The notes beneath the pieces are model-generated. The model was given only the letters and a program-made list of their open reading frames with translations, ran no database searches and was not told where the DNA came from. This document shows, one piece after another, positions 1 to 7,992 of a stretch of 64,000 bases of DNA. Source of the DNA: Opitutia bacterium (GTDB taxonomy: Bacteria > Verrucomicrobiota > Verrucomicrobiia > Opitutales > Opitutaceae); assembly GCA_016190985.1 (NCBI GenBank), contig JACPPI010000001.1, positions 62,001 to 126,000 of the forward strand. The letters are read 5' to 3'. A program made the translations under genes and the position numbers. The first letter of the stretch is position 1; the number at the start of each line of letters is the position of its first letter.

Positions 1-1598
1 CGATGGCGTTTGCCCGGCACCCGGGCATCGCGGCCATCCCGGTGCTCGACGAACGCTCGGCGGCGTTCTTCGCCCTCGGGCTGGCGCGGCAACACCGGCG
101 GCCGGTGGCGCTGTTGTGCACCAGCGGCACGGCGGGGGCCAATTACTTTCCCGCGGTCATCGAGGCGCAGGAGAGCGGCGTGCCACTGCTGGTCATCACG
201 GCCGACCGGCCCCCGGAGATGCGCGAGTGCCGTTCGGGCCAGACCATCGACCAGCAGAAACTCTTCGGCGGTCATGTTAATTTCTACCACGAATTCGCCG
301 TCCCGCAGGCGACGCTGCCGCTGCTGCGCTACCTGCGGCAGACGACCGCGCACGCCTGGGAGCGGACCCAATGGCCGGTGGCGGGTCCGGTGCATCTCAA
401 CGCGCCGTTCCGCGATCCGCTGCCGCCCATCGAGGATGGCCGGACGGCGGCGATCCGTGAGGAATTGAAGGGAGAGAGATTCTTCGCCGCACTCAGGCCG
501 CAGCTTCCGCCGCTGACAGCGCCAGCCGCGAGCTTCCGCTTGGGCGGGCGCGGCATCATTGTGGCGGGACAGGCCCGGCCGGGCGACGCTGCGGCCTATG
601 CGAAAGCGGTGGGGCGAATCAGCCGGAAGCTGGGCTGGCCGGTGCTCGCCGACGCCTTGTCGCCGCTGCGGCATCACGCGCACCTGGTGCCGGCGCTGGT
701 CACCACCTATGATCTGATGGCGCGTTCGGCGGCGCTGACGGGCGCGTTGCGACCGGCGCATGTGCTGTGCCTCCACGACTGGCCCACGAGCAAGGCGCTG
801 CGCCAGTGGCTGCAGGCGGGTGATGTCACCGTGACGTTTGTCAGCACGCAGTCGCAAAACCCCGACGCGCTGCACAACCGCTCGCGGGTGCTGCGTTGTT
901 CGGTTGAATCTCTGGCCGGCGCGGTGCGGGGCGGAGCGAAGCCCCGGGGCTGGCTGGCCGGCTGGTTGGCGGCGGACCGGCGCTTGAACCGGGGCTTGGT
1001 GCGCGCGCTGGCGCGGACGGATGAACTCTTCGAAGGGCGGGTGGGCGCGCTGCTGCCGTCGGTGCTTCCGAAGGGCACGCCGCTGTTCGTCGCAAACAGC
1101 ATGCCGGTGCGGGATCTCGAGCATTTCTGCCCGGCCAACCGGCGCCGCCTCGAGGTGCATTGCAACCGCGGGGCCAACGGCATCGACGGCACGCTCTCGA
1201 CGGCGCTGGGGCTCGCGCATGGCAACCGGCCGACGGTGCTGCTGACGGGCGACCTCGCGCTGTTGCACGACACCAACGGCTTTCTGTCGGGGCCAAGATT
1301 CAAAGGCAGCCTGACCGTCGTGCTGATCAACAATCGCGGCGGCGGGATCTTCGGCCACCTGCCGGTGGCGCGGTTCGATCCGCCTTTCGAGGAGTTTTTT
1401 GCCACGCCGCAGCAGGCTGACTTTCGGAAGTTGTGCGCGGCCTACGCTGTGAAGCATGTTGCGGTGCCTGATCAGGCGCACCTGGCCGGCCTGCTGCGAC
1501 GTTTGCCGGCCCGCGGCGTGCGCGTGCTGGAGGTGCGGACCGACCGCAAGCGCGACGCCGCGACCCGCCAGGCGATCTTCCGGCAGCTTACGGGCTAG
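1..1598 (+). CDS. menD: MenD, SEPHCHC synthase (5' partial)
   Basis: Thiamine-diphosphate enzyme of menaquinone synthesis that joins isochorismate and 2-oxoglutarate to give SEPHCHC. The visible 531 residues cover the family from the early DERSAAFFALGLA block through TSGTAGANYFPAVIEA, ITADRPPEMRE and AGPVHLNAPF to the C-terminal ThDP region (GANGIDGTLSTALGLA, LTGDLALLHDTNG, INNRGGGIFGHLP). By comparison with MenD proteins about 40-50 N-terminal residues lie before the window, and the reading frame is open to base 1, so the first ATG at 3 is internal. The 3' end overlaps the convergent kinase gene by 11 bases. menB lies 3.2 kb downstream on the same strand, separated by two unrelated minus-strand genes. 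The assignment is very secure. Confidence 0.95.
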   Translation, partial: MAFARHPGIAAIPVLDERSAAFFALGLARQHRRPVALLCTSGTAGANYFPAVIEAQESGVPLLVITADRPPEMRECRSGQTIDQQKLFGGHVNFYHEFAVPQATLPLLRYLRQTTAHAWERTQWPVAGPVHLNAPFRDPLPPIEDGRTAAIREELKGERFFAALRPQLPPLTAPAASFRLGGRGIIVAGQARPGDAAAYAKAVGRISRKLGWPVLADALSPLRHHAHLVPALVTTYDLMARSAALTGALRPAHVLCLHDWPTSKALRQWLQAGDVTVTFVSTQSQNPDALHNRSRVLRCSVESLAGAVRGGAKPRGWLAGWLAADRRLNRGLVRALARTDELFEGRVGALLPSVLPKGTPLFVANSMPVRDLEHFCPANRRRLEVHCNRGANGIDGTLSTALGLAHGNRPTVLLTGDLALLHDTNGFLSGPRFKGSLTVVLINNRGGGIFGHLPVARFDPPFEEFFATPQQADFRKLCAAYAVKHVAVPDQAHLAGLLRRLPARGVRVLEVRTDRKRDAATRQAIFRQLTG

Positions 1599-2685
1599 GT
1601 GTCAGCGGCAGCTGGATGGTGAAGGTCGTCCCGCGGCGGGTGGACTTGAAGGCGATCGCGCCGCGATGGGCCTCGATGACGGCCTTGGCGATGGCGAGGC
1701 CGAGGCCGGTGCCGGCGGTCTTGCCGTGGCTGACAAAGGGTTCGAACAGGGTGGTGCGGATTTCGTTGGGCACGCCCGGGCCGTTGTCCGCGACGGTGAT
1801 GAGGCACTGCGCCTGGACGCGGCGGGCGGCCACGGTGATCAGGCCGCCGGGTTTCGCGGCGAGCGCCTCGCCGGCGTTGGTGACGAGGTTCTGGAGCACC
1901 CGGAGCAGCCGGTCGGGATCGAGCGGCAGCTGGAGCACGGTGGGCTTGATGCGCAGTTTGATGCCGGCCCGGCCGAGGGACACGATGTTTTCCTCCTGCA
2001 ACTGGGTGAAGACCTCGGCGAGCGGCGCGACCTTGAGCCGCAGGCGCGTCTCGCCGCGGGCAAAGTCGAGCACTTCCTCCACCATGCCGCCGAGCCGGGC
2101 CACCTGGCGCAGGATCATGGCGCAGAGTTCCTGCGTCTCGGCCTTGCGGTCGTGCTTGGCGAGCAGCTCGGTGGCGAGCTTGATGGTGGAAAAGGGGCCG
2201 CGGAAGTCATGCACCATGCTGTTGGCCATCTCGCCGACGAGGGTGATCTTCTCCTTGCGCACCACGGCGGTAACGAAGCGGGCGTTGGTGGCGCGGAGGT
2301 CCTCGCCGATGTGGCTGAAAAGCCGGAGCACGGTGTGCCATGAGGATTGGGAGAGGAGTTGCAGGAACGGCTTCCGCGCGAGGCGGCCGAGCTGGACCGG
2401 GCCGTCGGCGATGGCCGCCGTGCTGCGGTCGGAGCCGTCGAGCACGCCGAGTTCGCCGAAGTAATCGCCGGGGCCCTTGTGGGCGATGACCTGGGGCGTG
2501 CCGCCGGGTGTCTGCTTGGTCAGTGCCACCCGGCCGTGCAGCACGAGGTAGATGCAGTTCGAGACACTGCCTTCCTCAAAGATGACGGCCTGATGGGGGA
2601 AGCGGACCAACCGCACCGCCGCGGCCAACTTGGCGCCTTGCAGGGCGGGAAAATGGCTGATGAAGCGGTGCGACCGGACGTCCAT
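1588..2685 (-). CDS. Cyclic-nucleotide-binding sensor histidine kinase
   Basis: A 365-residue protein with an N-terminal cNMP-binding-type beta-roll at about residues 10-115 (FEEGSVSNCIYLVLHGRVAL, GDYFGELGVLDGSDRSTAA). A HisKA dimerisation helix follows with the likely phosphoacceptor His159 in SMVHDFRGPFS. The C-terminal ATPase domain shows the N box (LVTNAGEAL), G1 (DNGPGVP), F box (LFEPFVSHGK) and G2 (GTGLGLAIAK). No membrane segment or signal peptide is visible, so it should be cytoplasmic. It may sense a cyclic nucleotide or simply use the fold, as Crp-like domains do. No response regulator gene is adjacent. The start is ATG and the partner is unknown. Confidence 0.85.
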   Translation of the reverse strand: MDVRSHRFISHFPALQGAKLAAAVRLVRFPHQAVIFEEGSVSNCIYLVLHGRVALTKQTPGGTPQVIAHKGPGDYFGELGVLDGSDRSTAAIADGPVQLGRLARKPFLQLLSQSSWHTVLRLFSHIGEDLRATNARFVTAVVRKEKITLVGEMANSMVHDFRGPFSTIKLATELLAKHDRKAETQELCAMILRQVARLGGMVEEVLDFARGETRLRLKVAPLAEVFTQLQEENIVSLGRAGIKLRIKPTVLQLPLDPDRLLRVLQNLVTNAGEALAAKPGGLITVAARRVQAQCLITVADNGPGVPNEIRTTLFEPFVSHGKTAGTGLGLAIAKAVIEAHRGAIAFKSTRRGTTFTIQLPLTPSP

Positions 2686-2758
2686 TGGTCTTCAAGGAAG
2701 CAGCCGGCGGCGGGCCGCGCAAGCCGCGAGAACGCCGGTCCAGTATGCGGCGACTTGG

Positions 2759-2806
2759 CAGGTGGCGCGCTTGCACGCCACGTTGCGCGCGAGCGCGCAA
2801 CCTACA
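2759..2806. repeat. Palindromic repeat, family J (GTTGCGCGC type)
   Basis: Two adjacent hairpins, GTGGCG/CGCCAC and GTTGCGCGC/GCGCGCAAC. Related copies occur at 44619-44686 and 56029-56109. The edge of the element (CCTAC on the plus strand) supplies the TAG stop of kup. Confidence 0.75.
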
Positions 2807-4709
2807 GCTGGATGGGCAGGCCGACCTCGATGATCTGCATGGGCGGCAGGCGGTAGTAATCGCGCACCGGGCGGGCGTTGCGGCTGAGCAGCGCGTAGAG
2901 GCGCTTCTGCCACTGCCACATCTTGGTGTCGCCGTCCGTGATGATCATCTCGCGGTTGAAGTAGTAGGTGGCCTCGTCGAGTTTCACCGGCACGCCGGTC
3001 GCTCCGATTTTCTCCATCAGCGCCGTGACGTCGGGCGATTCCATGTAGCCGTAGCGTGCGATGGCCCGCCAGACGCCTTCGCCGATCTCGCGCACCTCGA
3101 GGCGCGCGCCGTCCGGCACGTTCGGCACATCCTCGGTGACGACACTGAGCAACAGCACCGTTTCATGCAGGACCTTGTTGGCCTTCACATGATGCAACAG
3201 GACCAGGGGTGTGCCGGTGGGATTGCCGGCCATGAACACCGCCGTGCCGCGCACGCGGACGATCCGGTCGCTGCTGGCGATTTTGCAAAGCTCGTCCTCG
3301 GTGATCTCGTTCGCGTAGATGCGGCGGAAGATCTCGTCCTTGCCCCGCCGCCAGGTATGCATGATCGTGAGCACGGCCAGGCCGATGGCGATGGGCAGCC
3401 AGCCGCCGTCGATGAATTTGTGCAGGTTCGCCGCAAAGAAAGTGGTGTCGAAGAGGATGAACAGCCCGCACAACGGGGCCGCGAGCCAGAGCGACCAGCG
3501 CCAGCGCTGCCGGATGACCCGGAAGAAGGCGATAGTGGTGACAACCATCGTGCCGGTGACCGCCACGCCGTAGGCGATGCCGAGATTGTCGCTCGAGCGG
3601 AACAGCAGGACGACGGCGATGGTGGTGAGCGCCAGCGTCAGGTTGACCAGCGGCAGGTAGATCTGGCCGGACTGATCGGGGTTGGTGTAGGTGATCTTGA
3701 GGCGCGGGAAATAGCCCAGCTGGATGGCCTGCCGGGTGAGCGAAAACACGCCGGAGATGAGGGCCTGGCTCGCGACACTGGCCGCCGCGATGGAGAGGCC
3801 GATCAAGGCCAGTTGCGGGCCGCCTTCGGGGACGAGCGCGAAAAACGGGTGCGCCGCGGTTCCGGGGTGGGTGAGGGCATACGCGCCCTGGCCGAAATAA
3901 TTGGCGACCAGCCCGGGGAACGCGATAAGATACCATGCCCATGAGATGGCGCCGCGGCCGAAGTGCCCCATGTCGGCGTAGAGCGCCTCCGCGCCGGTGA
4001 TGGCGAGGATGACGGCGCCGAGCAGCGCGCCCGCCTGCCAGGGATGGGCGAGCAGCAGGCGGATGCCGTGCAGCGGATTGAGCGCGGCGAGCACCTGCGG
4101 TGTGTCTACAATGTGCCAGACCCCGATGACGCCGATGGTGAAGAACCATACCAGCATCAGCGGTCCGAAGACCCGGCCAATGGTCTTTGTGCCCTTGGAC
4201 TGGACGGCGAACAACAGGACCAGGATGACGCAGGCGATAGCCACGACCTGCGGCGTGGTGATCCGACTGTCGAAGCTCTTGAAACCCTCCGCCGCGCTCA
4301 GCACGGAGATGGCCGGCGTGATGACCCCGTCGCCGTAAAGCAGGGCGGCGCCAAACAGGATCACCAGCATGAAGGGCCCGGTGCCGCCACCGGGCTTTCC
4401 CTTGCCCCCGTCATGGTGGCTGAGGGCGAGCAAGGCAAAGATGCCGCCCTCGCCGCGGTTGTCCGCCCGCATGACGAAGCCGAGATACTTGAAACTCACC
4501 TCAAAAGTCAGCGCCCAGAAAATGAGGGACAACGCGCCGAGCACCGCCGCAGTGTGCTCCGCCGGGGGCAGGGCCGCGAGACATTGCCGGAGCGCGTAAA
4601 GGGGGCTGGTGCCGATATCGCCAAAGACCACCCCGAGGGCGCCCAGCGTCAGCCCAGCGCCTGCGGCGGTGCCAACCTTGTGCGGTGTAGTCTGCATGAA
4701 GCCGGTCAT
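2802..4709 (-). CDS. kup: Kup-type potassium uptake protein
   Basis: Low-affinity K+/H+ symporter of the KUP/HAK/KT family in the inner membrane. The N-terminal signature LGALGVVFGDIGTSPLYALR is clear, followed by about 12 hydrophobic segments to roughly residue 450 (for example PFMLVILFGAALLYGDGVIT) and a soluble C-terminal domain (about residues 460-635) with RVRGTAVFMAGNPTGTP and TYYFNRE. At 635 residues it has normal family length. ATG at 4709 is preferred; an upstream GTG at 4730 and a later ATG at 4697 are possible. The TAG stop lies in a palindromic repeat, so the last residues may differ from relatives. It is divergent from menB with a 129-base gap. Confidence 0.95.
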   Translation of the reverse strand: MTGFMQTTPHKVGTAAGAGLTLGALGVVFGDIGTSPLYALRQCLAALPPAEHTAAVLGALSLIFWALTFEVSFKYLGFVMRADNRGEGGIFALLALSHHDGGKGKPGGGTGPFMLVILFGAALLYGDGVITPAISVLSAAEGFKSFDSRITTPQVVAIACVILVLLFAVQSKGTKTIGRVFGPLMLVWFFTIGVIGVWHIVDTPQVLAALNPLHGIRLLLAHPWQAGALLGAVILAITGAEALYADMGHFGRGAISWAWYLIAFPGLVANYFGQGAYALTHPGTAAHPFFALVPEGGPQLALIGLSIAAASVASQALISGVFSLTRQAIQLGYFPRLKITYTNPDQSGQIYLPLVNLTLALTTIAVVLLFRSSDNLGIAYGVAVTGTMVVTTIAFFRVIRQRWRWSLWLAAPLCGLFILFDTTFFAANLHKFIDGGWLPIAIGLAVLTIMHTWRRGKDEIFRRIYANEITEDELCKIASSDRIVRVRGTAVFMAGNPTGTPLVLLHHVKANKVLHETVLLLSVVTEDVPNVPDGARLEVREIGEGVWRAIARYGYMESPDVTALMEKIGATGVPVKLDEATYYFNREMIITDGDTKMWQWQKRLYALLSRNARPVRDYYRLPPMQIIEVGLPIQL

Positions 4710-4838
4710 TGTCGGGCCGGGGCCACGCACTCCAAGCAGATTTGAGAAAAATGCCGAAAGTAGCTTGACCGGTTTTGGTAAAAAACGGCCTTTGGTGAAA
4801 ACGGTTGCGGCTCAAGGCATTTCCAACAGCTTGGCCTC

Positions 4839-5672
4839 ATGGCCACCGCTTGGAAAACCGCCAAGAAATACGACGACATCCTCTACCACAAGGCCGCCGG
4901 CATGGCGCGCATCACCATCAACCGGCCGGACAAGCGCAACGCCTTCCGCCCGCAGACGGTCGCCGAGATGCACGACGCGCTGCTTGATGCCCGCGAGGAC
5001 CAGAAAATCGGCGTCGTGTTTCTGAGCGGCGCCGGACCGGCCAAGGACGGCAAGTATGCGTTCTGTGCCGGCGGCGACCAGTCGGTGCGCGGCCACGGCG
5101 GCTACATCGACGGGAAAGGCGTGCCGCGCCTCAACGTGCTCGAGGTGCAGAAGCTCATCCGCTCGATACCCAAGGTCGTCATCGCACTCGTCGCCGGTTA
5201 CGCCATCGGCGGCGGGCACGTGCTGCATGTCATGTGCGACCTCACCATCGCGGCCGACAACGCCATCTTCGGGCAAGTCGGCCCCAAGATGGGCAGCTTC
5301 GACGGCGGGTTCGGCTCCAGCTACCTCGCGCGCATGGTCGGCCAGAAGAAGGCGCGCGAAATCTGGTTCCTCTGCCGCCAATACGACGCCGCCGAGGCGC
5401 TAGCCATGGGGCTGGTGAACAAGGTCGTGCCGGTCGCCCAGCTCGAAGCCGAGGGCGTGGCGTGGGCGAAAGAGATTCTCCAGCGCAGCCCGCTGGCCAT
5501 CCGGTGCCTGAAGGCGGCCTTCAATGCCGAGCTTGACGGCCAGAGCGGCATCCAGGAACTCGCCGGCAACGCCACCATGCTCTACTACATGACCGACGAG
5601 GCGAAGGAGTTCATGACCGCCCAGAGGGAAAAGCGCAGGCCGAAGGCGGAGCAGTTCCCCTGGCTGCCGTAA
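4839..5672 (+). CDS. menB: MenB, 1,4-dihydroxy-2-naphthoyl-CoA synthase
   Basis: Crotonase-fold enzyme that cyclises o-succinylbenzoyl-CoA in menaquinone synthesis. At 277 residues it has the usual length. It shows [33 protein letters not shown], the oxyanion-hole region [19 protein letters not shown] and the MenB-specific [20 protein letters not shown]. The C-terminus [17 protein letters not shown] is also typical. The ATG at 4839 has no clear Shine-Dalgarno sequence. It shares the strand and pathway with menD but not the transcription unit. Confidence 0.97.
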   Translation: MATAWKTAKKYDDILYHKAAGMARITINRPDKRNAFRPQTVAEMHDALLDAREDQKIGVVFLSGAGPAKDGKYAFCAGGDQSVRGHGGYIDGKGVPRLNVLEVQKLIRSIPKVVIALVAGYAIGGGHVLHVMCDLTIAADNAIFGQVGPKMGSFDGGFGSSYLARMVGQKKAREIWFLCRQYDAAEALAMGLVNKVVPVAQLEAEGVAWAKEILQRSPLAIRCLKAAFNAELDGQSGIQELAGNATMLYYMTDEAKEFMTAQREKRRPKAEQFPWLP

Positions 5673-5686
5673 AGGGCCTGCGCTGG

Positions 5687-6166
5687 TCAGCCTTTGGTCT
5701 TGGTGGCGCTTTGCGCCGCCCAGACGACGAGCCAGCCGCTGTCCTTGTCCACATAGGCGATGGTGGTGGCCGTGGTCTCGGTCGGCGCGGGGGATGCACC
5801 AGGACGGGTGACAAAGAAGGCGATGGTGATGGCCGCGGCGGCGGCGAGGGGTGCGCCAAACCAGAATAGGTTTCGCGGCCTATTTCCATTGCGCAAAATC
5901 ACCGGCGCAAGCGGACGCTTCCTGGCCGGCTTCGCCGTCTCACCGCGAAGCCGGGCGCGCAGGGTGCGCCATTCCTTGTCGGCGTCGGGCACCGTGACAT
6001 TGGCGGCGTCGGTCTTGAGGAAGGTCACGGCCTCGCCGGTGACGGCGCGCAATTGCCGGCAGGCGGGGCAGGTGGCGACATGGGCCGCGAGAGCGGCGTG
6101 CTGCGCGGGAGTCAGCACGCCGTCCCGCTCGGCCAGCAGCAGGGGCTCGATGTCGTGGCAGTTCAT
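5687..6166 (-). CDS. Zinc-finger anti-sigma factor
   Basis: 159 residues. The N-terminus carries the HxxxCxxC zinc-binding motif of anti-sigma factors (HVATCPACRQL) at about residues 30-40, preceded by MNCHDIEPLL. A single hydrophobic segment (LFWFGAPLAAAAAITIAFFV, about residues 100-120) is followed by a periplasmic tail. The likely partner is the ECF sigma factor at 7382-7969, on the same strand at the head of the cluster. ATG at 6166 is chosen because the motif starts there; the longer frame upstream runs into a palindromic repeat. The partner assignment is inference. Confidence 0.75.
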   Translation of the reverse strand: MNCHDIEPLLLAERDGVLTPAQHAALAAHVATCPACRQLRAVTGEAVTFLKTDAANVTVPDADKEWRTLRARLRGETAKPARKRPLAPVILRNGNRPRNLFWFGAPLAAAAAITIAFFVTRPGASPAPTETTATTIAYVDKDSGWLVVWAAQSATKTKG

Positions 6167-6179
6167 GGGATTGGCCTGG

Positions 6180-6232
6180 TGTAGGAGCGGCTTTAGGCCG
6201 CGATTTGTATTCTGTGATTGTTGCTCCTGCAT
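6180..6232. repeat. Palindromic repeat, family A (TGTAGGAGCGGC type)
   Basis: Inverted ends TGTAGGAG and CTCCTGCA enclose an inner hairpin GCGGC-TTTAG-GCCGC. It lies between two minus-strand genes of the sigma cluster. The same family occurs at 8614-8666 and 45365-45435. Confidence 0.75.
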
Positions 6233-6240
6233 ATCTGCCG

Positions 6241-6648
6241 TTAGCCACGGCGGCCGTCGCCGAAGCGATAATCATCGTCGCGGTCGCCCCGGCCATGGCG
6301 GTCAGAGGCCACCCAGACGCGGTCGGTGCGATAGGTGTAGTAACCCTCGACATAGCGCCGGTAGCTGCGGCCATGATGGCCGCGCTCGACGACCCAGCAA
6401 CCGGGAACCCAAGTCCGCACGCGGATTTCCCTCCAATAACCCTCATCGTGGCGGTCCCTGACGATGACCGTGGTGTAGCGGGAGTCATAGGTGTCGTGGC
6501 GGCTGTCGTTGATGGCGGAGGCGACGATGAGGCCGCCGAGGAAGCCGCCGACGATGGCCAGGCCCTTGTCGTGGGCCTGGGCCGGCTTGGGCGCGAGGGA
6601 AAGGGCGAGGGCGGCGGTGAGGGCGAGAGCGGTGATTTTGGTTTTCAT
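6241..6648 (-). CDS. Small secreted protein, Tyr/Arg/Asp-rich
   Basis: 135 residues starting MKTKITALALTAALALSL with a Sec signal peptide that ends near PAQAHD. It continues with a small-residue helix (GLAIVGGFLGGLIVASAI) and a charged, aromatic tail (YWREIRVRTWVPG, GDRDDDYRFGDGRRG). The start is fixed by a strong Shine-Dalgarno sequence (GGAGGAAAC before the ATG), unusual among the genes here. Many Verrucomicrobia carry short exported proteins of this composition, but I recognise no named family. It sits between the ECF sigma factor and its presumed anti-sigma gene, so it may belong to that regulon. Confidence 0.7.
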   Translation of the reverse strand: MKTKITALALTAALALSLAPKPAQAHDKGLAIVGGFLGGLIVASAINDSRHDTYDSRYTTVIVRDRHDEGYWREIRVRTWVPGCWVVERGHHGRSYRRYVEGYYTYRTDRVWVASDRHGRGDRDDDYRFGDGRRG

Positions 6649-6743
6649 GTTTCCTCCAAGGTTGGGTTCATTTCTTGGGACGCGGCTCACGGCCGGTTTA
6701 TTCAAATATTTCCGGCTGCCTCGCAACTCACTGGCCGGCTGCC

Positions 6744-7169
6744 TTATCGGGCTAGCAACAGCACCGCGCGGACCTCGCCGCCCCGACCAGAAGGCCCGAT
6801 GAGCAGGGTGGTGCCGCCACCGCGCTGGACAACGTAGTCCTGGCGCACCGAGCCCCAGCGCGCGCGCAGCAACACCGTCTTCCCGTCGGCGCTCTCGGTG
6901 GTGATCTGCACACTCTGACCCCCAAGGGAGAGTTGGCCGCTGGACGGCACCGCCAGCGTGGTCGAATCCTCGTCGACGAGGCGCAGGCTCTCGGCGCGCA
7001 GGATGCGCTTGAGGTTGGCCGCATAGGCGGAGAGGCGCGGATCGGACTCGCCGGGCTCGCTGGAGGCGGAGATGAGCAGGCCGCGCACGCTGACGGATTC
7101 GGCGGCGCGGGCGAGAGGGCCGAGGGCGGCGATACTGGCGAGTAGCAGGACAAGGCGAACGGTCTTCAT
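6744..7169 (-). CDS. Exported hypothetical protein
   Basis: 141 residues with a signal peptide (MKTVRLVLLLASIAALGPLARA) and a mature part predicted to be mostly beta (SVSVRGLLISASSEPGESD, TVLLRARWGSVRQDYVVQRGG). No family is recognised. It follows the ECF sigma gene. The 16 bases at its start (7165-7180) are repeated at the 3' end of the sigma gene (7381-7396), indicating that the two genes once abutted or overlapped and were later separated by an inserted repeat. Confidence 0.7.
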   Translation of the reverse strand: MKTVRLVLLLASIAALGPLARAAESVSVRGLLISASSEPGESDPRLSAYAANLKRILRAESLRLVDEDSTTLAVPSSGQLSLGGQSVQITTESADGKTVLLRARWGSVRQDYVVQRGGGTTLLIGPSGRGGEVRAVLLLAR

Positions 7170-7180
7170 GGTTTGGCTCC

Positions 7181-7396
7181 AGGATTCAAGTTAACCAAAG
7201 ATACATATAGATACTAACGGATCAATAGGACGGGAAATCCGACCACCAAGGCAGTGATTGGCCACAAAAAGGCGCAAAAGCACGACGACAGACGAAGCTC
7301 TCGATGCGCCTCTAGGCGCACGGGTGATGTCAGCTGCCGGACGGAAAATTTTTGTGACTCTTTGTGGCAAAAAATCCGGGTTCATGGTTTGGCTCC
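7181..7396. repeat. Inserted repeat element flanked by 16-bp direct repeat
   Basis: The 16-base sequence TTCATGGTTTGGCTCC occurs at 7165-7180 and exactly again at 7381-7396. Between them lies AT-richer sequence with long inverted arms: GCCACAAAAAGGCGCAAAA at 7261-7279 against a tract ending CTCTTTGTGGC at 7368. The arms match the family at 31644-31723. The arrangement looks like an insertion of about 200 bp with duplication of the target. A 64-codon open frame at 7191-7385 (minus) exists inside it, but its sequence is just the repeat. Confidence 0.7.
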
Positions 7397-7969
7397 TAGT
7401 TTTTGCGCCAGCAGGCGGCGCGCGTGATAAAGTCGGGACATGACAGTGCCGGTCGGGACGGAAACAGCGTGGGCGATCTCCTCGTAAGAAAGCCCCTCCA
7501 CCTCCCGCAAGGCAAGCACGGCGCGCAGCTTGGGCGGCAGCGCGGCCAGGGCGGCGTGCAGGGCCGCGCGCCGTTCGCCGCTCTCGGCGAGGCTGCCGTC
7601 GTCGTCCGCCGTGGACGGCTCGGGCGCTGACTCCACGGCGTCGTCGCCGTTGGCGAAGGGCAGGAAGCGGTCGAACCAGCGGCGGCGTTTGCGCAGGTGG
7701 TCGAGCGCGCGCCGGGTGGCGATGGGATGCAGCCAGGTGCTGAACCGGGCCTCGCCGCGGAATCTCGGCAGCTCGCGCCAGACGGTCAGCCAGATTTCCT
7801 GGCACACATCCCGCGCATCGGCCTCGTGCCGCACGATCGCGTAGACCAGCCGGAAAATCCTTTCGTAGTGGCTGCGCATGATGATCCCGAAGGCCGCCTC
7901 GTCGCCCGCCTGCGCCCGGCGCAGCAGCTCGGGATCAGGGTTGGGTTGGGGCGGCTGGGTATTGGGCAC
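7382..7969 (-). CDS. ECF RNA polymerase sigma factor
   Basis: 195 residues. Region 2 is clear (AFGIIMRSHYERIFRLVY, DARDVCQEIWLTVWRELPRF, ARFSTWLHPIATRRALDHLR), and region 4 follows (LPPKLRAVLALREVEGLSYE, EIAHAVSVPTGTVMSRLYHA). The start is GTG at 7969. It is the first gene of a minus-strand set ending in a zinc-finger anti-sigma gene. The TGA stop overlaps an ATG, which in the probable ancestral arrangement would have been the start of the next gene. Confidence 0.92.
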   Translation of the reverse strand: MPNTQPPQPNPDPELLRRAQAGDEAAFGIIMRSHYERIFRLVYAIVRHEADARDVCQEIWLTVWRELPRFRGEARFSTWLHPIATRRALDHLRKRRRWFDRFLPFANGDDAVESAPEPSTADDDGSLAESGERRAALHAALAALPPKLRAVLALREVEGLSYEEIAHAVSVPTGTVMSRLYHARRLLAQKLGAKP

Positions 7970-7992
7970 GGGGGAAGGCGACAGCGGAATGC

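Noticed and set aside
4760-4800. Promoter between kup and menB (TTGACC)
   Set aside because: No acceptable -10 box at 16-18 bases on either strand.
7191-7385. 64-codon minus-strand frame starting in the overlap with the sigma factor stop
   Set aside because: Its sequence is the palindromic element itself. The ATG comes from the duplicated 16 bases, so it is not taken as a gene.
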